Positions 42,199 to 52,689 of a stretch of 54,721 nucleotides of DNA are shown in pieces. The DNA is from an uncultured Lysobacteraceae bacterium (GTDB lineage: Bacteria > Pseudomonadota > Gammaproteobacteria > Xanthomonadales > Xanthomonadaceae), in contig CALCNV010000071.1 in assembly GCA_937897645.1 (NCBI GenBank), forward strand, positions 1-54,721, given 5' to 3'. Every line of letters starts with the position of its first letter. The stretch's first letter is position 1. The notes under the pieces were generated by a model. It saw only the letters and a list, made by a program, of their open reading frames with translations, was not told the origin of the DNA and did not search any database. The translations under genes were made by a program, and so were the position numbers.

Positions 42199-45039
42199 TT
42201 ATTCGGCGACGATGTCGTTGCCGAACTTGTTGACCAGCGCATCGGCGACCAGCTTCAGCTGCTCCTCGACGTGCTGGGCGAAATGACCGGCAGCGGGCGA
42301 GGGCGAACGCGGCCGGCCGGCGTAGTAGACGTCCTGCTTGTCGCTGGTGCAGGCCTTCAGGTGGTGGCGGATCTGGTACCACGCGCCCTGGTTCTGCGGC
42401 TCTTCCTGGCACCACACCACTTCCTTGGCACCGGCATAACGCTTGAGCTCTGCCGCCAGCAGTTCGCGCGGGAACGGATACAGCTGTTCGATGCGCACGA
42501 TCGCCACGTTGTCCTGGCCACGCTTCTGCTGGTCTTCCAGCAGGTCGTAATAGACCTTGCCCGAGCACAGCACCACGCGCTTGACCTTTTTCGCGTCCGC
42601 CGCAGCATCGGGAATCAGGTGCTGGAATTCGCCGTTGGCCAGCTCGTCCAGCGACGACACCGCCAGCTTGTGGCGCAGCAGCGACTTGGGCGTCATCACG
42701 ACCAGCGGCTTGCGCGTGGTCATGCGCAGCTGGCGACGGATCATGTGGAAGCATTGCGCCGGCGTGGTGGGTACGCAGACCAGCATGTTCTCCAGCGCGC
42801 ACAGCTGCAGGAAGCGCTCCAGGCGTGCCGAGCTGTGTTCCGGACCCTGGCCTTCGTAGCCGTGCGGCAGCAGCAGGGTCAGGCCACTGATGCGGCTCCA
42901 CTTGGCTTCGCCCGACGCGATGAACTGGTCGATCACCACCTGCGCGCCGTTGGCGAAATCGCCGAATTGTCCTTCCCAGATATCCAGCGTATTGGGGTCG
43001 GTGGTGGAGTAGCCGTATTCGAACGCCATCACCGCTTCTTCACTGAGCAGCGAGTCGATGATGGTGGCGTCTTCGGGGTTGTCCACCAGCTGGCGCAACG
43101 GCAGGTAATAGCTGTCCGTCTTCTGGTCGTGCAGGATCGCATGGCGGTGGAAGAAGGTGCCGCGGCCTGCGTCCTGGCCGACCAGGCGCAAGCGGTGGCC
43201 TTCCGAAAGCAGGGTGGCGTAGGCCAGGTTCTCGGCAAAGCCCCAGTCGCCCGCCAGCTCGCCCTTGCTCATTTTCACGCGGTCTTCGTAGATCTTGGCC
43301 ACGCGCGGATGCAGGGTAACGCCCTGTGGAATCGTGTTGATGATCTTGGCCAACTGGTCCAGCGTCTTGCGCTTGACCTTGGTGTTGACCGGGTCGGTGA
43401 TCTTGCCCGACAGGTACTTGGACCAGTCGATGGCCAGTTCATCGGGCTTGGGTTTCGCCAGCTCGGTGGTGACGACGCCGGAGTCCAGTTTGTTGCGATA
43501 GCCATCCACCAGTGCCTGCGCCTCGCCGGGCTGGATCACGCCATTGGCTTCAAGCTGCGCGGCGTACAGTTCGCGCGTGGTCTTGTGGGCGCGGATCACC
43601 TGGTACATCAAGGGCTGGGTGGCGGCGGGTTCGTCGGCTTCGTTGTGGCCCCAGCGGCGGTAGCACACCAGGTCGATGACGACGTCTTTCTTGAAGGCCT
43701 GGCGGAAGTCGTAGGCCAGGTTGGCAGCGAACACCACGGCATCCGGATCGTCGCCGTTCACGTGCAGCACGGGCGCGCCGATCATCTTGGCCACGTCGGT
43801 GCAGTACAGGGTGGAACGCGCGTCGTCGCGCGCGCTGGTGGTGAAGCCGATCTGGTTGTTGATGACGATATGCAGGGTGCCGCCCACCGCGAAACCGCGC
43901 GCCTGCGACATCTGGAACAGCTCCATCACCACGCCCTGGCCGGCAAATGCCGCATCGCCGTGGATGATGATGGGCAGGACCGCCTTGCGCTTGCTGTCGC
44001 CGCGGCGTTCCTGGCGCGAACGCACGCTGCCGACCACGACCGGGTCGACGATTTCAAGGTGTGAAGGATTGAAGGCCAGCGCCAGGTGCACCGGATTGCC
44101 CGGGGTGGCGATGTCGGCACTGAAGCCCATGTGGTACTTGACGTCGCCGGTGTGGGCGCGGTCGTCGTCAGCGTGCTCGAACTTGCCTTCGAACTCGTCG
44201 AACAGCTTGCGCGGTGACTTGCCCATGGTGTTGATGAGTACGTTGAGGCGGCCGCGGTGGGCCATGCCCAGCACGATGTCCTTGACGCCGTCGGTGCCGG
44301 CGCGGCGCACGGTCACGTCCAGCATCGGGATCAGCGAGTCGCCACCTTCCAGCGAGAAACGCTTCTGGCCGACGTACTTGGTGTGCAGGTAGCGCTCGAG
44401 GCCCTCTGCGGCGGTGACGCGCTCCAGGGTGCGGCGCTGGGTGTCCGCGTCGAGGCCGTAATTGCCACCGGCGGCTTCAAGGCGCGAATACAGCCACTGG
44501 CGCTGGTCCACGTCGGTGATGTACATGAATTCGGTGCCGATGGAGCCGGCATAGGTGGCCTTGAGCCGGGCCAGCAGGTCGCGCAGCTTCATGCGCGGCT
44601 GTCCGGCGACGCCGCCGGTGCTGAATTCGGTATCCAGGTCACGATCGGACAGGTTATGGAAGCCGATCTCCAGGTCCGGCGAGTTCTGGCCCGGGGTCAG
44701 GCCCAGCGGATCCAGGTTGGCGCCCAGGTGGCCACGCGAACGGTAGGCGGTGATCAGGCGGCCGACGTTGCGCTCGCGCTCGTCTCCGGTGCCGGCTGCA
44801 GCGCCTGCATGGCCAGTGCTGCTGGCGGCAGTGCGGGCGGCTTCCGCGATCTGGGCGATGACGGCCGAATGCGGCACGTCACCGGCTTCACGACCCTTGA
44901 AACCGTCGAAGTAGGCCTTCCATTTGGGGTCGACGCTATCGGGGGAGACCAGGTATTGCTCGTACAGGTCTTCGATGAAGGCAGCGTTGCCGCCACCGAG
45001 TTGCGAGGATTGCGCGAACTGCTTCAGGAGGTTATCCAC
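42199..45039 (-). CDS. sucA: 2-oxoglutarate dehydrogenase E1 component
   Basis: Thiamine-diphosphate-dependent E1 of 946 residues that decarboxylates 2-oxoglutarate and passes the succinyl group to SucB. Conserved motifs in order are FIEDLYEQYLVSPDSVDPKW (N-terminal), GMAHRGRLNVL, FNPSHLE, IHGDAAFAGQGVV, YRRWGHNEADEP and, near the C-terminus, LPHGYEGQGPEHSSARLERF (the last is a signature of this family). The length is normal. It is the first gene of the sucA-sucB-lpdA operon; a perfect TATAAT lies 99-104 bp upstream on the minus strand. Confidence 0.98.
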   Translation of the reverse strand: MDNLLKQFAQSSQLGGGNAAFIEDLYEQYLVSPDSVDPKWKAYFDGFKGREAGDVPHSAVIAQIAEAARTAASSTGHAGAAAGTGDERERNVGRLITAYRSRGHLGANLDPLGLTPGQNSPDLEIGFHNLSDRDLDTEFSTGGVAGQPRMKLRDLLARLKATYAGSIGTEFMYITDVDQRQWLYSRLEAAGGNYGLDADTQRRTLERVTAAEGLERYLHTKYVGQKRFSLEGGDSLIPMLDVTVRRAGTDGVKDIVLGMAHRGRLNVLINTMGKSPRKLFDEFEGKFEHADDDRAHTGDVKYHMGFSADIATPGNPVHLALAFNPSHLEIVDPVVVGSVRSRQERRGDSKRKAVLPIIIHGDAAFAGQGVVMELFQMSQARGFAVGGTLHIVINNQIGFTTSARDDARSTLYCTDVAKMIGAPVLHVNGDDPDAVVFAANLAYDFRQAFKKDVVIDLVCYRRWGHNEADEPAATQPLMYQVIRAHKTTRELYAAQLEANGVIQPGEAQALVDGYRNKLDSGVVTTELAKPKPDELAIDWSKYLSGKITDPVNTKVKRKTLDQLAKIINTIPQGVTLHPRVAKIYEDRVKMSKGELAGDWGFAENLAYATLLSEGHRLRLVGQDAGRGTFFHRHAILHDQKTDSYYLPLRQLVDNPEDATIIDSLLSEEAVMAFEYGYSTTDPNTLDIWEGQFGDFANGAQVVIDQFIASGEAKWSRISGLTLLLPHGYEGQGPEHSSARLERFLQLCALENMLVCVPTTPAQCFHMIRRQLRMTTRKPLVVMTPKSLLRHKLAVSSLDELANGEFQHLIPDAAADAKKVKRVVLCSGKVYYDLLEDQQKRGQDNVAIVRIEQLYPFPRELLAAELKRYAGAKEVVWCQEEPQNQGAWYQIRHHLKACTSDKQDVYYAGRPRSPSPAAGHFAQHVEEQLKLVADALVNKFGNDIVAE

Positions 45040-45137
45040 GATGGCGTAGGGGTGGCTTTGCTGGGGCCGATGTGCGGCTGGAGGGGGATCCGGCGGGCGC
45101 TGCTGTCAGCCTGCACGGGCTAGATGAATACGCGGAA

Positions 45138-45143
45138 ATTATA
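45138..45143 (-). promoter_or_regulatory. Candidate -10 box of the suc operon promoter
   Basis: On the minus strand this is TATAAT, a perfect -10 hexamer in a GC-rich region, 99 bp before the sucA start. At 17 bp spacing the -35 position reads GCGCGC, which is poor, so the promoter may depend on an activator. Confidence 0.45.
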
Positions 45144-45239
45144 CCCGCATGGTGGCAAGGGCGCGCAGCGGCATTGGACTAAAGGCGCAGGATGCATGGC
45201 CGGGCAATGGGGCCAAGTCGTCGATTTCCACTTCCCGTG

Positions 45240-46148
45240 TCAGATGCCCAGGGCGCGGAACTCGGTGCAGGGGCGTGATCGTTCCCAGACACGGCCGAAG
45301 CCATCACGCAGTTGGCGGGCGCGGCCTGGATTGTCCAGGTCGGTCTCGCCCTCGAACCGATGACCCAGTGGGCGGAAATAGTAGCCGCCCATGTCATTGG
45401 CGATGAAGGCCGAGGCATACGAACGATCCACGGGTTCGCGGACTTCGCGGAATGCAAACACGCTGGGCAGGCGCTGGGCGAGGGTGAGCAACGGCGCGAG
45501 CGAGCGTTGCGGGGCCGCTGCGTCCTGCAGGAGGATCTGTATCTCGCCACCGCGGGTGTGGGTAGCGAAGCGGCGCAAGGCATCGATGGCATGGGCAGTG
45601 TCCAGCAGGCCCGGGTCCAGCTCACGGCTGTAGATGCGCAGGTAGCGCCGGGCCTGGGTAGCAATGCCGGCGAGGGCGGCAATGGCGCCGGCCGCATTTT
45701 CGACGGCAGTGGAGCCTTGCAGGGCGCGGTGCATGGACTGGTGCTCGATGCCCGCTTCCCAGAAACGCCCGCCATGCGGGATGAAACCATGCCGTGCGTA
45801 GAACGGCTCCGCCGAGACCTGTGCATTCAGCGAGACCAGCGGCCACTTCTTGTCACGTGCCTGCAGCAGCAAGGCACCCAGCATCGCCTCGCCTACGCCA
45901 CGACCGCGCCAGTCGCGCAGCACGGCCATGCGCCCGATCTTGTGTTCCGGCGTCAGTCGCCCGGTGCCCACGGGCTGGCCCGCGGCATCGCGTGCGATCA
46001 CATGCGTGCACAGCGGGTCCAGTGCGTCCCACTCTTCTTCGATAGGCACCTGCTGTTCCTGCACGAATACGGCTTCGCGCACCTTGCGCAGCTCGGCCAG
46101 GCCATTTGCATAGTCAATGGTCTCTACGCGGAAGGTCGCGGTGTCCAT
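45240..46148 (-). CDS. GNAT acetyltransferase with a C-terminal extra domain
   Basis: A 302-residue protein from ATG 46148 whose first half (residues 1-145) is a GNAT N-acetyltransferase. The acetyl-CoA motif is VLRDWRGRGVGEAMLGALL, and EPFYARHGFIPHG matches the ElaA-like subgroup. The second half (about 155-302) is a separate alpha/beta domain (YLRIYSRELDPGLLDT, EIQILLQDA, FRPLGHRFEGETDLDN) that resembles a phospholipase-D-like fold without obvious HKD motifs; possibly DUF7931, not checked. The acceptor is unknown. The ATG overlaps the roxA stop by one base (TGATG), so translation is coupled. Confidence 0.82.
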   Translation of the reverse strand: MDTATFRVETIDYANGLAELRKVREAVFVQEQQVPIEEEWDALDPLCTHVIARDAAGQPVGTGRLTPEHKIGRMAVLRDWRGRGVGEAMLGALLLQARDKKWPLVSLNAQVSAEPFYARHGFIPHGGRFWEAGIEHQSMHRALQGSTAVENAAGAIAALAGIATQARRYLRIYSRELDPGLLDTAHAIDALRRFATHTRGGEIQILLQDAAAPQRSLAPLLTLAQRLPSVFAFREVREPVDRSYASAFIANDMGGYYFRPLGHRFEGETDLDNPGRARQLRDGFGRVWERSRPCTEFRALGI

Positions 46149-47323
46149 CAGTCCTCCTCGTCCACCAGCAATTGGTAGTGGCCCTGTGCATGCAGATCCA
46201 TGGCGGCCTCGCGGCCGGTTTCGGAAAGACTGGCATAACCCGGGCCATCCAGCGCATCGGCAGCCGCGAGGCGCTGTGCGTCCTTCACCGGCAGGCTGAA
46301 CTCCAGTCCGCTGCAGAACAGGGTGGCGCCGCGCTTGTTGCGGCGCCAGGCCACGCGTGAGAACGGATGGCGCTGCAGGACCGCGCCGTGCTGCAGGTCC
46401 CATTCGATCTCGATGCGCGAACGCGGGTCGCCATTCGACATCACTTCGCCGCCGGCACGGTAGGTGGTGATGAAACGCCCGAACCAGTCACCCAGCTTGT
46501 CCGGGTCATTCAGGCGCAGCCGGTTCAGTGCTTCGACTGCACGTGCCATGGCATCCGCATCGATTTCGTTCGGATCACGGGCCGGTTGCAGGTCAGGGTC
46601 GACGTAGCGCATCGATTCGTCTGCATCGGCAATCAGGTTGTCCAGGTAGTCGCCGATCAGTTCCGCCGAAGACGGCGCACGCATGCCTACGGAAAACGTC
46701 AGGCATGGATTCAAGGCTACGCCGTGGTGGGGTACGCCGGGCGGCAGGTACAGCATGTCGCCGGGCTGCAATACCCAGTCATGCGTTGGGGTGAAGGTAC
46801 GCAGCAGTTTCAGCTCCACGTCGTCGCGGAACTCCTGTGCCGGATTGGGGCCGGCATCGATCTGCCAATGGCGTTCCCCCTGCGCCTGCAGCAGGAATAC
46901 GTCGTACTGGTCCACGTGCGCGCCAACCGAGCCGCCAGTGGCGGCGAAGCTGACCATCACGTCGTCGATGCGCCAGCGCGGCAGGAAATCGAAGTGCCGC
47001 AGCAGGCGGCGGATGTCGGTATCCCATTTGTCCACGTCCTGCACCAGCAAGGTCCAGTCGTGGTCCGGCATGCCGGGGAAGTCGTCTTCGTTGAACGGGC
47101 CGCTGCGCAAGGTCCAGGCATCCTGCGCCCGGTCATGCGTGACGATGCGCGACAGCGCCATTTCCTCGCAGGCCAGGCCGGCGAGGTCTTCGGGTTCGAT
47201 CGGCGAGACGAAATCCGGAAACGCGTTGCGGATCAGCAGCGGTTTCTTCTGCCAGTAGTCGCGCAGGAAGGTCGCGGCCGGCATGCCGAGCGGTAAATGG
47301 GTGCGTGCGTCGATCTCGATCAT
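46148..47323 (-). CDS. roxA: Ribosomal protein L16 arginine hydroxylase RoxA (YcfD type)
   Basis: Fe(II)/2-oxoglutarate-dependent JmjC-type oxygenase, 391 residues, which in E. coli hydroxylates an arginine of ribosomal protein L16. The iron triad is H136 and D138 in GAHVDQYDVFLLQ, plus H199 in LPPGVPHHG. The N-terminal PAATFLRDYWQKKPLLIRNA is typical of YcfD, and winged-helix-like C-terminal residues follow. The start overlaps the stop of the upstream beta-lactamase gene by 4 nt (ATGA) and its stop overlaps the GNAT start by 1 nt. In-frame codons upstream of 47323 lie inside the lactamase gene and are not used. Confidence 0.93.
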   Translation of the reverse strand: MIEIDARTHLPLGMPAATFLRDYWQKKPLLIRNAFPDFVSPIEPEDLAGLACEEMALSRIVTHDRAQDAWTLRSGPFNEDDFPGMPDHDWTLLVQDVDKWDTDIRRLLRHFDFLPRWRIDDVMVSFAATGGSVGAHVDQYDVFLLQAQGERHWQIDAGPNPAQEFRDDVELKLLRTFTPTHDWVLQPGDMLYLPPGVPHHGVALNPCLTFSVGMRAPSSAELIGDYLDNLIADADESMRYVDPDLQPARDPNEIDADAMARAVEALNRLRLNDPDKLGDWFGRFITTYRAGGEVMSNGDPRSRIEIEWDLQHGAVLQRHPFSRVAWRRNKRGATLFCSGLEFSLPVKDAQRLAAADALDGPGYASLSETGREAAMDLHAQGHYQLLVDEED

Positions 47324-48237
47324 GGGGTTTTTCCTTGTGGCGCGGCCGCTTCGTCGGCGAGGCGTTTGTCCAGTCGTTGGCTGGCGTAATTCGCGTAGCC
47401 GCGGCAGGCGCCGTTGTCGACCAGGGGTTCGCTCGCCCGTGGTCCGATCCGCGACCACAGCTTGCTGGCGGAAGGGTGCGGCGTGATCAGGATGTTGCAG
47501 TCCAGCGCCGCCACGCGGGCGAGGGTGTCGCGGAATGCGGCCACGTAGTCGGGATGCTCGCTGAAGCGATAGCGGTCGTCGGAAATCGCGGTCAGGCTGT
47601 CGGCATAGACGATCTGCTGGCAGTCATCGCCGTCGCACGACCGCCAGGTCCAAGTGGTGCCGCCTGCGGTGTGGCCGGGCGTGGGAACGGCCTGCAGGGA
47701 CAGGTCGCCCACCTTCACTGTTTCATCGTCGGCAATGACGCGTATCTCGGTCACGGCAGGGAACGGTTCCAGATCCAGGAACTGCGGGTCACTGCGATCA
47801 CTTGCACCGTGCTTCAACGTGTCCACCGCCGGTTGGCGCGACAGCACCGGGGCACCGGTGGCGCGTTGCAGTTCGGCGAGTCCACCGGCGTGGTCCAGGT
47901 GCTCATGCGAGAACAGGATGACGCGCACATCCTGCGGCTTGAAGCCCAGCGTGCGGATGTTGTCTAGCACCTGCACGCCACCCTTGGGCGTGCCGCCATC
48001 AATCAGGATGTGGCCTTCAGGGGACGTGACCAGCAGCGCACTGATGCCGCAGGTGCCGACGTACCAGGTGTTGCCGTGGATGCGGCGTGGCGTGGCGGGG
48101 TCGTTCCAGCCGGCGTCTGCGGCGCAGATGATCGGAGCCTGCATCTTTTCGGCATCGCCCGCCAGAGCGACTCCTGTGGAAGCAAATGCGACAGGTGCGG
48201 TCATCAGGCTGGCGAGGATTGGTCTATACAGGTGCAA
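47320..48237 (-). CDS. Subclass B3 metallo-beta-lactamase
   Basis: Exported zinc hydrolase, about 305 residues. The zinc ligands of subclass B3 are complete: HEHLDH (H116, H118, D120, H121 in standard numbering), the H196 motif TPGHTAGGTTWTW, and the H263 motif ITPHPSASK. YADSLTAISDD matches the L1/FEZ/AIM-type core. The start is uncertain. TTG 48237 has AAGGG upstream and gives a compact signal peptide (HLYRPILASLMTAPVAFAS); ATG 48285 lies in the end of a palindrome and adds 16 residues. It could confer carbapenem or cephalosporin resistance, or have another substrate. Its stop overlaps the roxA start by 4 nt. purB lies upstream with a repeat between. Confidence 0.88.
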   Translation of the reverse strand: MHLYRPILASLMTAPVAFASTGVALAGDAEKMQAPIICAADAGWNDPATPRRIHGNTWYVGTCGISALLVTSPEGHILIDGGTPKGGVQVLDNIRTLGFKPQDVRVILFSHEHLDHAGGLAELQRATGAPVLSRQPAVDTLKHGASDRSDPQFLDLEPFPAVTEIRVIADDETVKVGDLSLQAVPTPGHTAGGTTWTWRSCDGDDCQQIVYADSLTAISDDRYRFSEHPDYVAAFRDTLARVAALDCNILITPHPSASKLWSRIGPRASEPLVDNGACRGYANYASQRLDKRLADEAAAPQGKTP

Positions 48238-48280
48238 GTCCGTGCCCTTTTGTGCGGTGATTCCAAAAAAAAGTTCGGTC

Positions 48281-48392
48281 GTCATCCCAGCGAACGCTGG
48301 GATCCATTTTGATTTTTTGCTGGATCGAGACAGTAAGCCCCATACAGGATTACGCAAACAGCAGCATGGATTCCAGCTTCCGCTGGTATGAC
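48281..48392. repeat. GTCATCCC-type palindrome between purB and the beta-lactamase gene
   Basis: The left arm (from 48281) has GTCATCCCAGCGAACGCTGG, then GATCCATTTTGAT; the right arm (48366-48392) is a diverged ATGGATTCCAGC ... CTGGTATGAC. Eight A (48264-48272) lie just outside the left end. Read on the minus strand, the left end provides ATG 48285, an alternative start of the lactamase. Confidence 0.75.
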
Positions 48393-48397
48393 GGAAA

Positions 48398-49765
48398 TCA
48401 GATGGCGCGCGCCAAGGTTTCGGCCAAGCCCGAGTAGCCGCCCGGAGTCAGCGCAAGCAAACGCTGCTTCGCTTCGGCCGGAAGCTCCAGCGAACCGATG
48501 AACTCACGCATCGATTGTTCGGTGATGCCCTGTCCGCGCGTCAAGGCCTTCAACTGTTCGTACGGATTCGGCAGGCCATGGCGACGCATGACGGTCTGCA
48601 CGGCTTCGGCCAATACTTCCCAGGCCGCGTCCAGGTCTGCGTCCAGGCGCTCGGGCGCGACGGTCAGTTTGCCTAGGCCCTTGGCCAGTGAATCCAGTGC
48701 GACCAGGGTGTGGCCGAACGAGGTGCCCAGTGCGCGCAGCACGGTGGAATCGGTGAGGTCGCGCTGCCAGCGACTGATCGGAAGCTTGGCGCTGAAATGT
48801 TCGAACAGGGCGTTCGCCAGGCCGAAGTTGCCTTCCGCGTTCTCGAAGTCGATCGGGTTGACCTTGTGCGGCATGGTGCTTGAGCCGACTTCGCCGTCCT
48901 TCAGCGTCTGCTTGAAGTAACCCAGCGAAATATAGCCCCAGATGTCGCGGGCCAGGTCAATGAGGATGATGTTGGCGCGGCGCGTGGCGTCGCCGATCTC
49001 GGCGACGTTGTCGTGCGGCTCGATCTGCGTGGTGTACGGGTTGAACACGATGCCCAGCCCTTCCACGAAGACCTGCGCGAACACGGGCCAGTTGACCTCC
49101 GGATAGGCGACCACGTGGGCGTTGTAATTGCCGACGGCACCGTTGATCTTGCCGGTCAGTTCGACCGCGGCAATCTGGGTGCGCTGGCGCTCGAGGCGGG
49201 CGACGACATTGGCGATTTCCTTGCCCAATGTGGTTGGCGACGCGGTCTGTCCGTGGGTGCGCGACAGCATCGGCTGGGCGGCCTGTGCGTGCGCCAGCGC
49301 GCGCAGCGTGGCGATCACGTTGTCCAGCGCCGGCAACAGCACTTCGCTGCGTCCTTGTTCCAGCATCAGTGCATAGCTGAGGTTGTTGATGTCCTCGCTG
49401 GTGCAGGCGAAGTGCACGAATTCCAGAGCAGGCCCGAGCTCGGCGTCGTCGCGCAGCTGTTCCTTGATGAAGTACTCCACGGCCTTGACGTCGTGGTTGG
49501 TGGTGCGCTCGATTTCCTTGACCCGTGCCGCATCGGCAGTGCTGAAGCCGGAGGCCAACGTGCGAAGGCGCGTGGCCGCGGCAGCAGTGAACGGTGGCAA
49601 CTCGACGACGCCCGGTGCGTCAGCCAGCGCGAGCAACCACTCCACTTCCACCTTCACGCGTGCCTTGATCAGGCCGTACTCCGAGAAAATCGGACGCAGG
49701 GCATCGACCTTGCCGGCGTAGCGGCCATCGAGCGGTGACAGGGCGAGCAGGGCGGCGTCCGACAT
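48398..49765 (-). CDS. purB: Adenylosuccinate lyase
   Basis: Purine biosynthesis enzyme of 455 residues that forms AMP from adenylosuccinate and AICAR from SAICAR. The fumarase/aspartase superfamily signature is GSSTMPHKVNPIDFEN; the catalytic histidine regions are TSEDINNL and SRTHGQTASPTTLGKE. It matches the E. coli PurB group (456 residues). It diverges from fumC with a 123-bp gap between the two starts, which must hold both promoters. Downstream on the same strand are the repeat and the lactamase-roxA-GNAT genes. Confidence 0.97.
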   Translation of the reverse strand: MSDAALLALSPLDGRYAGKVDALRPIFSEYGLIKARVKVEVEWLLALADAPGVVELPPFTAAAATRLRTLASGFSTADAARVKEIERTTNHDVKAVEYFIKEQLRDDAELGPALEFVHFACTSEDINNLSYALMLEQGRSEVLLPALDNVIATLRALAHAQAAQPMLSRTHGQTASPTTLGKEIANVVARLERQRTQIAAVELTGKINGAVGNYNAHVVAYPEVNWPVFAQVFVEGLGIVFNPYTTQIEPHDNVAEIGDATRRANIILIDLARDIWGYISLGYFKQTLKDGEVGSSTMPHKVNPIDFENAEGNFGLANALFEHFSAKLPISRWQRDLTDSTVLRALGTSFGHTLVALDSLAKGLGKLTVAPERLDADLDAAWEVLAEAVQTVMRRHGLPNPYEQLKALTRGQGITEQSMREFIGSLELPAEAKQRLLALTPGGYSGLAETLARAI

Positions 49766-49888
49766 GTGGGCGATTGGGTTGGCTGGGGGCGCGCTAGTTT
49801 ACGCCACGCCTCGGCCACGGGTGCTGGCGTATGCTGGAAGCCTTCGCCCGCGCACGGTCGCAAGCGCCAAATACGCCTTGGAGCCAGG

Positions 49889-51295
<1,407 letters not shown>

Positions 51296-51337
51296 TCGTA
51301 TCCATGCGTCATGGATGGAGGCTGGAAACCGCCTCGC

Positions 51338-51407
51338 TGTGGGAGCGACGTGAGTCGCGAAGAGGCGTTACTGGTAGAGCTTCATCGCGACTCACGTCGC
51401 TCCCACA
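51338..51407. repeat. Extragenic palindrome (GTGGGAGCGAC type)
   Basis: Perfect 23-bp arms (51338-51360 and 51385-51407). The arms start TGTGGGAGCGACGTGAGTCG, two changes from the arm at 18961 and 34866. The sequence AGAGCTTCATCGCGAC on its right side is also close to the corresponding part of the 34866 copy. It lies between the convergent fumC and the small secreted protein gene. Confidence 0.9.
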
Positions 51408-51421
51408 ACAAGTGGGTCGGA

Positions 51422-51862
51422 TCATCGAGTCTGGCTGGCCTCACGCACTGGCCACTCACCCGGTAACTTCGCGCCGGACAGCATGCCAAGTGCACCTTCG
51501 CACATGCCGAGTTTCTGTTCGAGGGTGCCGGTCTCCAGTCGGGACAGGCGCGAGGCGATGACGCCATCGCGATAACTCTTGACGGTTTCCCCGGGCGCGA
51601 ACTCGGCCAGTGTCAGCAGTCGTCCACGCTCGATCTGGTCCTGGTGCGTGTTGACGTAACGGAAATACAGCGGGGCTGCTTTCTGCAGGTAGCCAGGATC
51701 AAGCGCCGCGCACTTCTCGATCAGCACGGGCAGGCCGACGGTCGCCACATAGGCGATGTGGTCCTGGTAGGCCGCGTTCAGATGAGGATCGTCGGCTGCA
51801 CGGGCAGCGTCGGTGGATAACGCGAGTGCAAGCGAGAGCAGGGTCAGCGACGCAAGTTTCAT
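51422..51862 (-). CDS. Small secreted protein of unknown function (envelope cluster)
   Basis: A 146-residue protein with a signal peptide (MKLASLTLLSLALALSTDAARA, cleavage near residue 22). The mature part has two cysteines, C51 and C121, which could form a disulfide, and a mostly helical look. No family was recognised. It is the last gene of a co-directional series with the two DUF2884-like genes and the GSGD-repeat gene; the gap to the preceding gene is 105 bp. Confidence 0.7.
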   Translation of the reverse strand: MKLASLTLLSLALALSTDAARAADDPHLNAAYQDHIAYVATVGLPVLIEKCAALDPGYLQKAAPLYFRYVNTHQDQIERGRLLTLAEFAPGETVKSYRDGVIASRLSRLETGTLEQKLGMCEGALGMLSGAKLPGEWPVREASQTR

Positions 51863-51967
51863 TGCAAGCTCCAGTGTCGGTGGGTCATCTGCTTCCTGCG
51901 TCGCGAGACGCTGGAATGCAGGGAAAGGTCATCGCCGGTGCAGTACAGGCTGGCAATCGAGACGAAG

Positions 51968-52666
51968 TCAGTGCTTGGTGGCGTCGCGTTCGGCCGCGGT
52001 AGCGGCGGCATCCGCTTCGGCAGCAGCGTTGGTTGTTGCCGCAGCCTCGGGGTTTGGAGCATCTTCCTGCTCACCCTTCATCGCTTTCGCCATCGAGCTG
52101 CCTACGCTTTTTCCTGTGGCGTAGCTTTCGCCGTCACGCGACCCGCAATCGTCCACGTCCTTGACGTCGATGGTGGCATAGGGCTTGAATACCGGGAGCT
52201 GCTCGGCCAGTGCATCCTGCGAGGCCTTGATGGTCACCAGTCGCTTGCACAGCTGCATGGCCTGCTGCTCGATCTTCTTGGTTTCCGCCTCGATCCTGGC
52301 ATCGATCTCCTCGCCGTCGCCCTTGCCGTTGATCGCGCCTTTGATGGCCTCGCTGACTGCAGTGCCTGCCAGGGCCGCGCCCTGCTTGCCAATGGCAATG
52401 CCGTCGGCGGTCATTGCATTCATTTCCTTGATGTAGCTCTGCAGCAGCACGCGTTGCGCGGCATTCACGGCCACCACCTTGCCGTCGATGGTCAGCTCTC
52501 CATCGGCCGTGATCCTGGCTTCGGGCTGGCCATCGGCGCGCAGGGTGATGCTCTTGCCGTCACTGCTGACATTGCCGGTGTCGGTGGATACATGCGTGCC
52601 TGGGCTGCAGCTTGCGAGCAGCAGGGTCAAGGGAAGGGCAAGCAGCGGAAGGTGGTTGGTCTTCAT
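51968..52666 (-). CDS. DUF2884-like (YggN-type) lipoprotein
   Basis: A 232-residue protein from ATG 52666, with a lipobox (LTLLLASC, Cys20). The mature part has the strand pattern ITADGELTIDGKVVAVNAAQR, a glycine-rich helical hairpin (GIAIGKQGAALAGTAVSEAIKG), an acidic/basic helix and a paired-cysteine region (LCKRL ... DVDDC, 33 residues between the cysteines). It ends in a long Ala-rich tail. The gene at 53701 encodes a clear paralogue with the same motifs. Function unknown. It starts 23 bp after the GSGD-repeat gene stop with GAGG as ribosome site, so it is co-transcribed. Confidence 0.8.
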   Translation of the reverse strand: MKTNHLPLLALPLTLLLASCSPGTHVSTDTGNVSSDGKSITLRADGQPEARITADGELTIDGKVVAVNAAQRVLLQSYIKEMNAMTADGIAIGKQGAALAGTAVSEAIKGAINGKGDGEEIDARIEAETKKIEQQAMQLCKRLVTIKASQDALAEQLPVFKPYATIDVKDVDDCGSRDGESYATGKSVGSSMAKAMKGEQEDAPNPEAAATTNAAAEADAAATAAERDATKH

Positions 52667-52689
52667 GGAGAACCTCGTTGTCTGTCGAA

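Noticed and set aside
42193..44064. 623-codon plus-strand frame opposite sucA
   Set aside because: sucA motifs run through the entire region on the minus strand; the opposite frame is a shadow.
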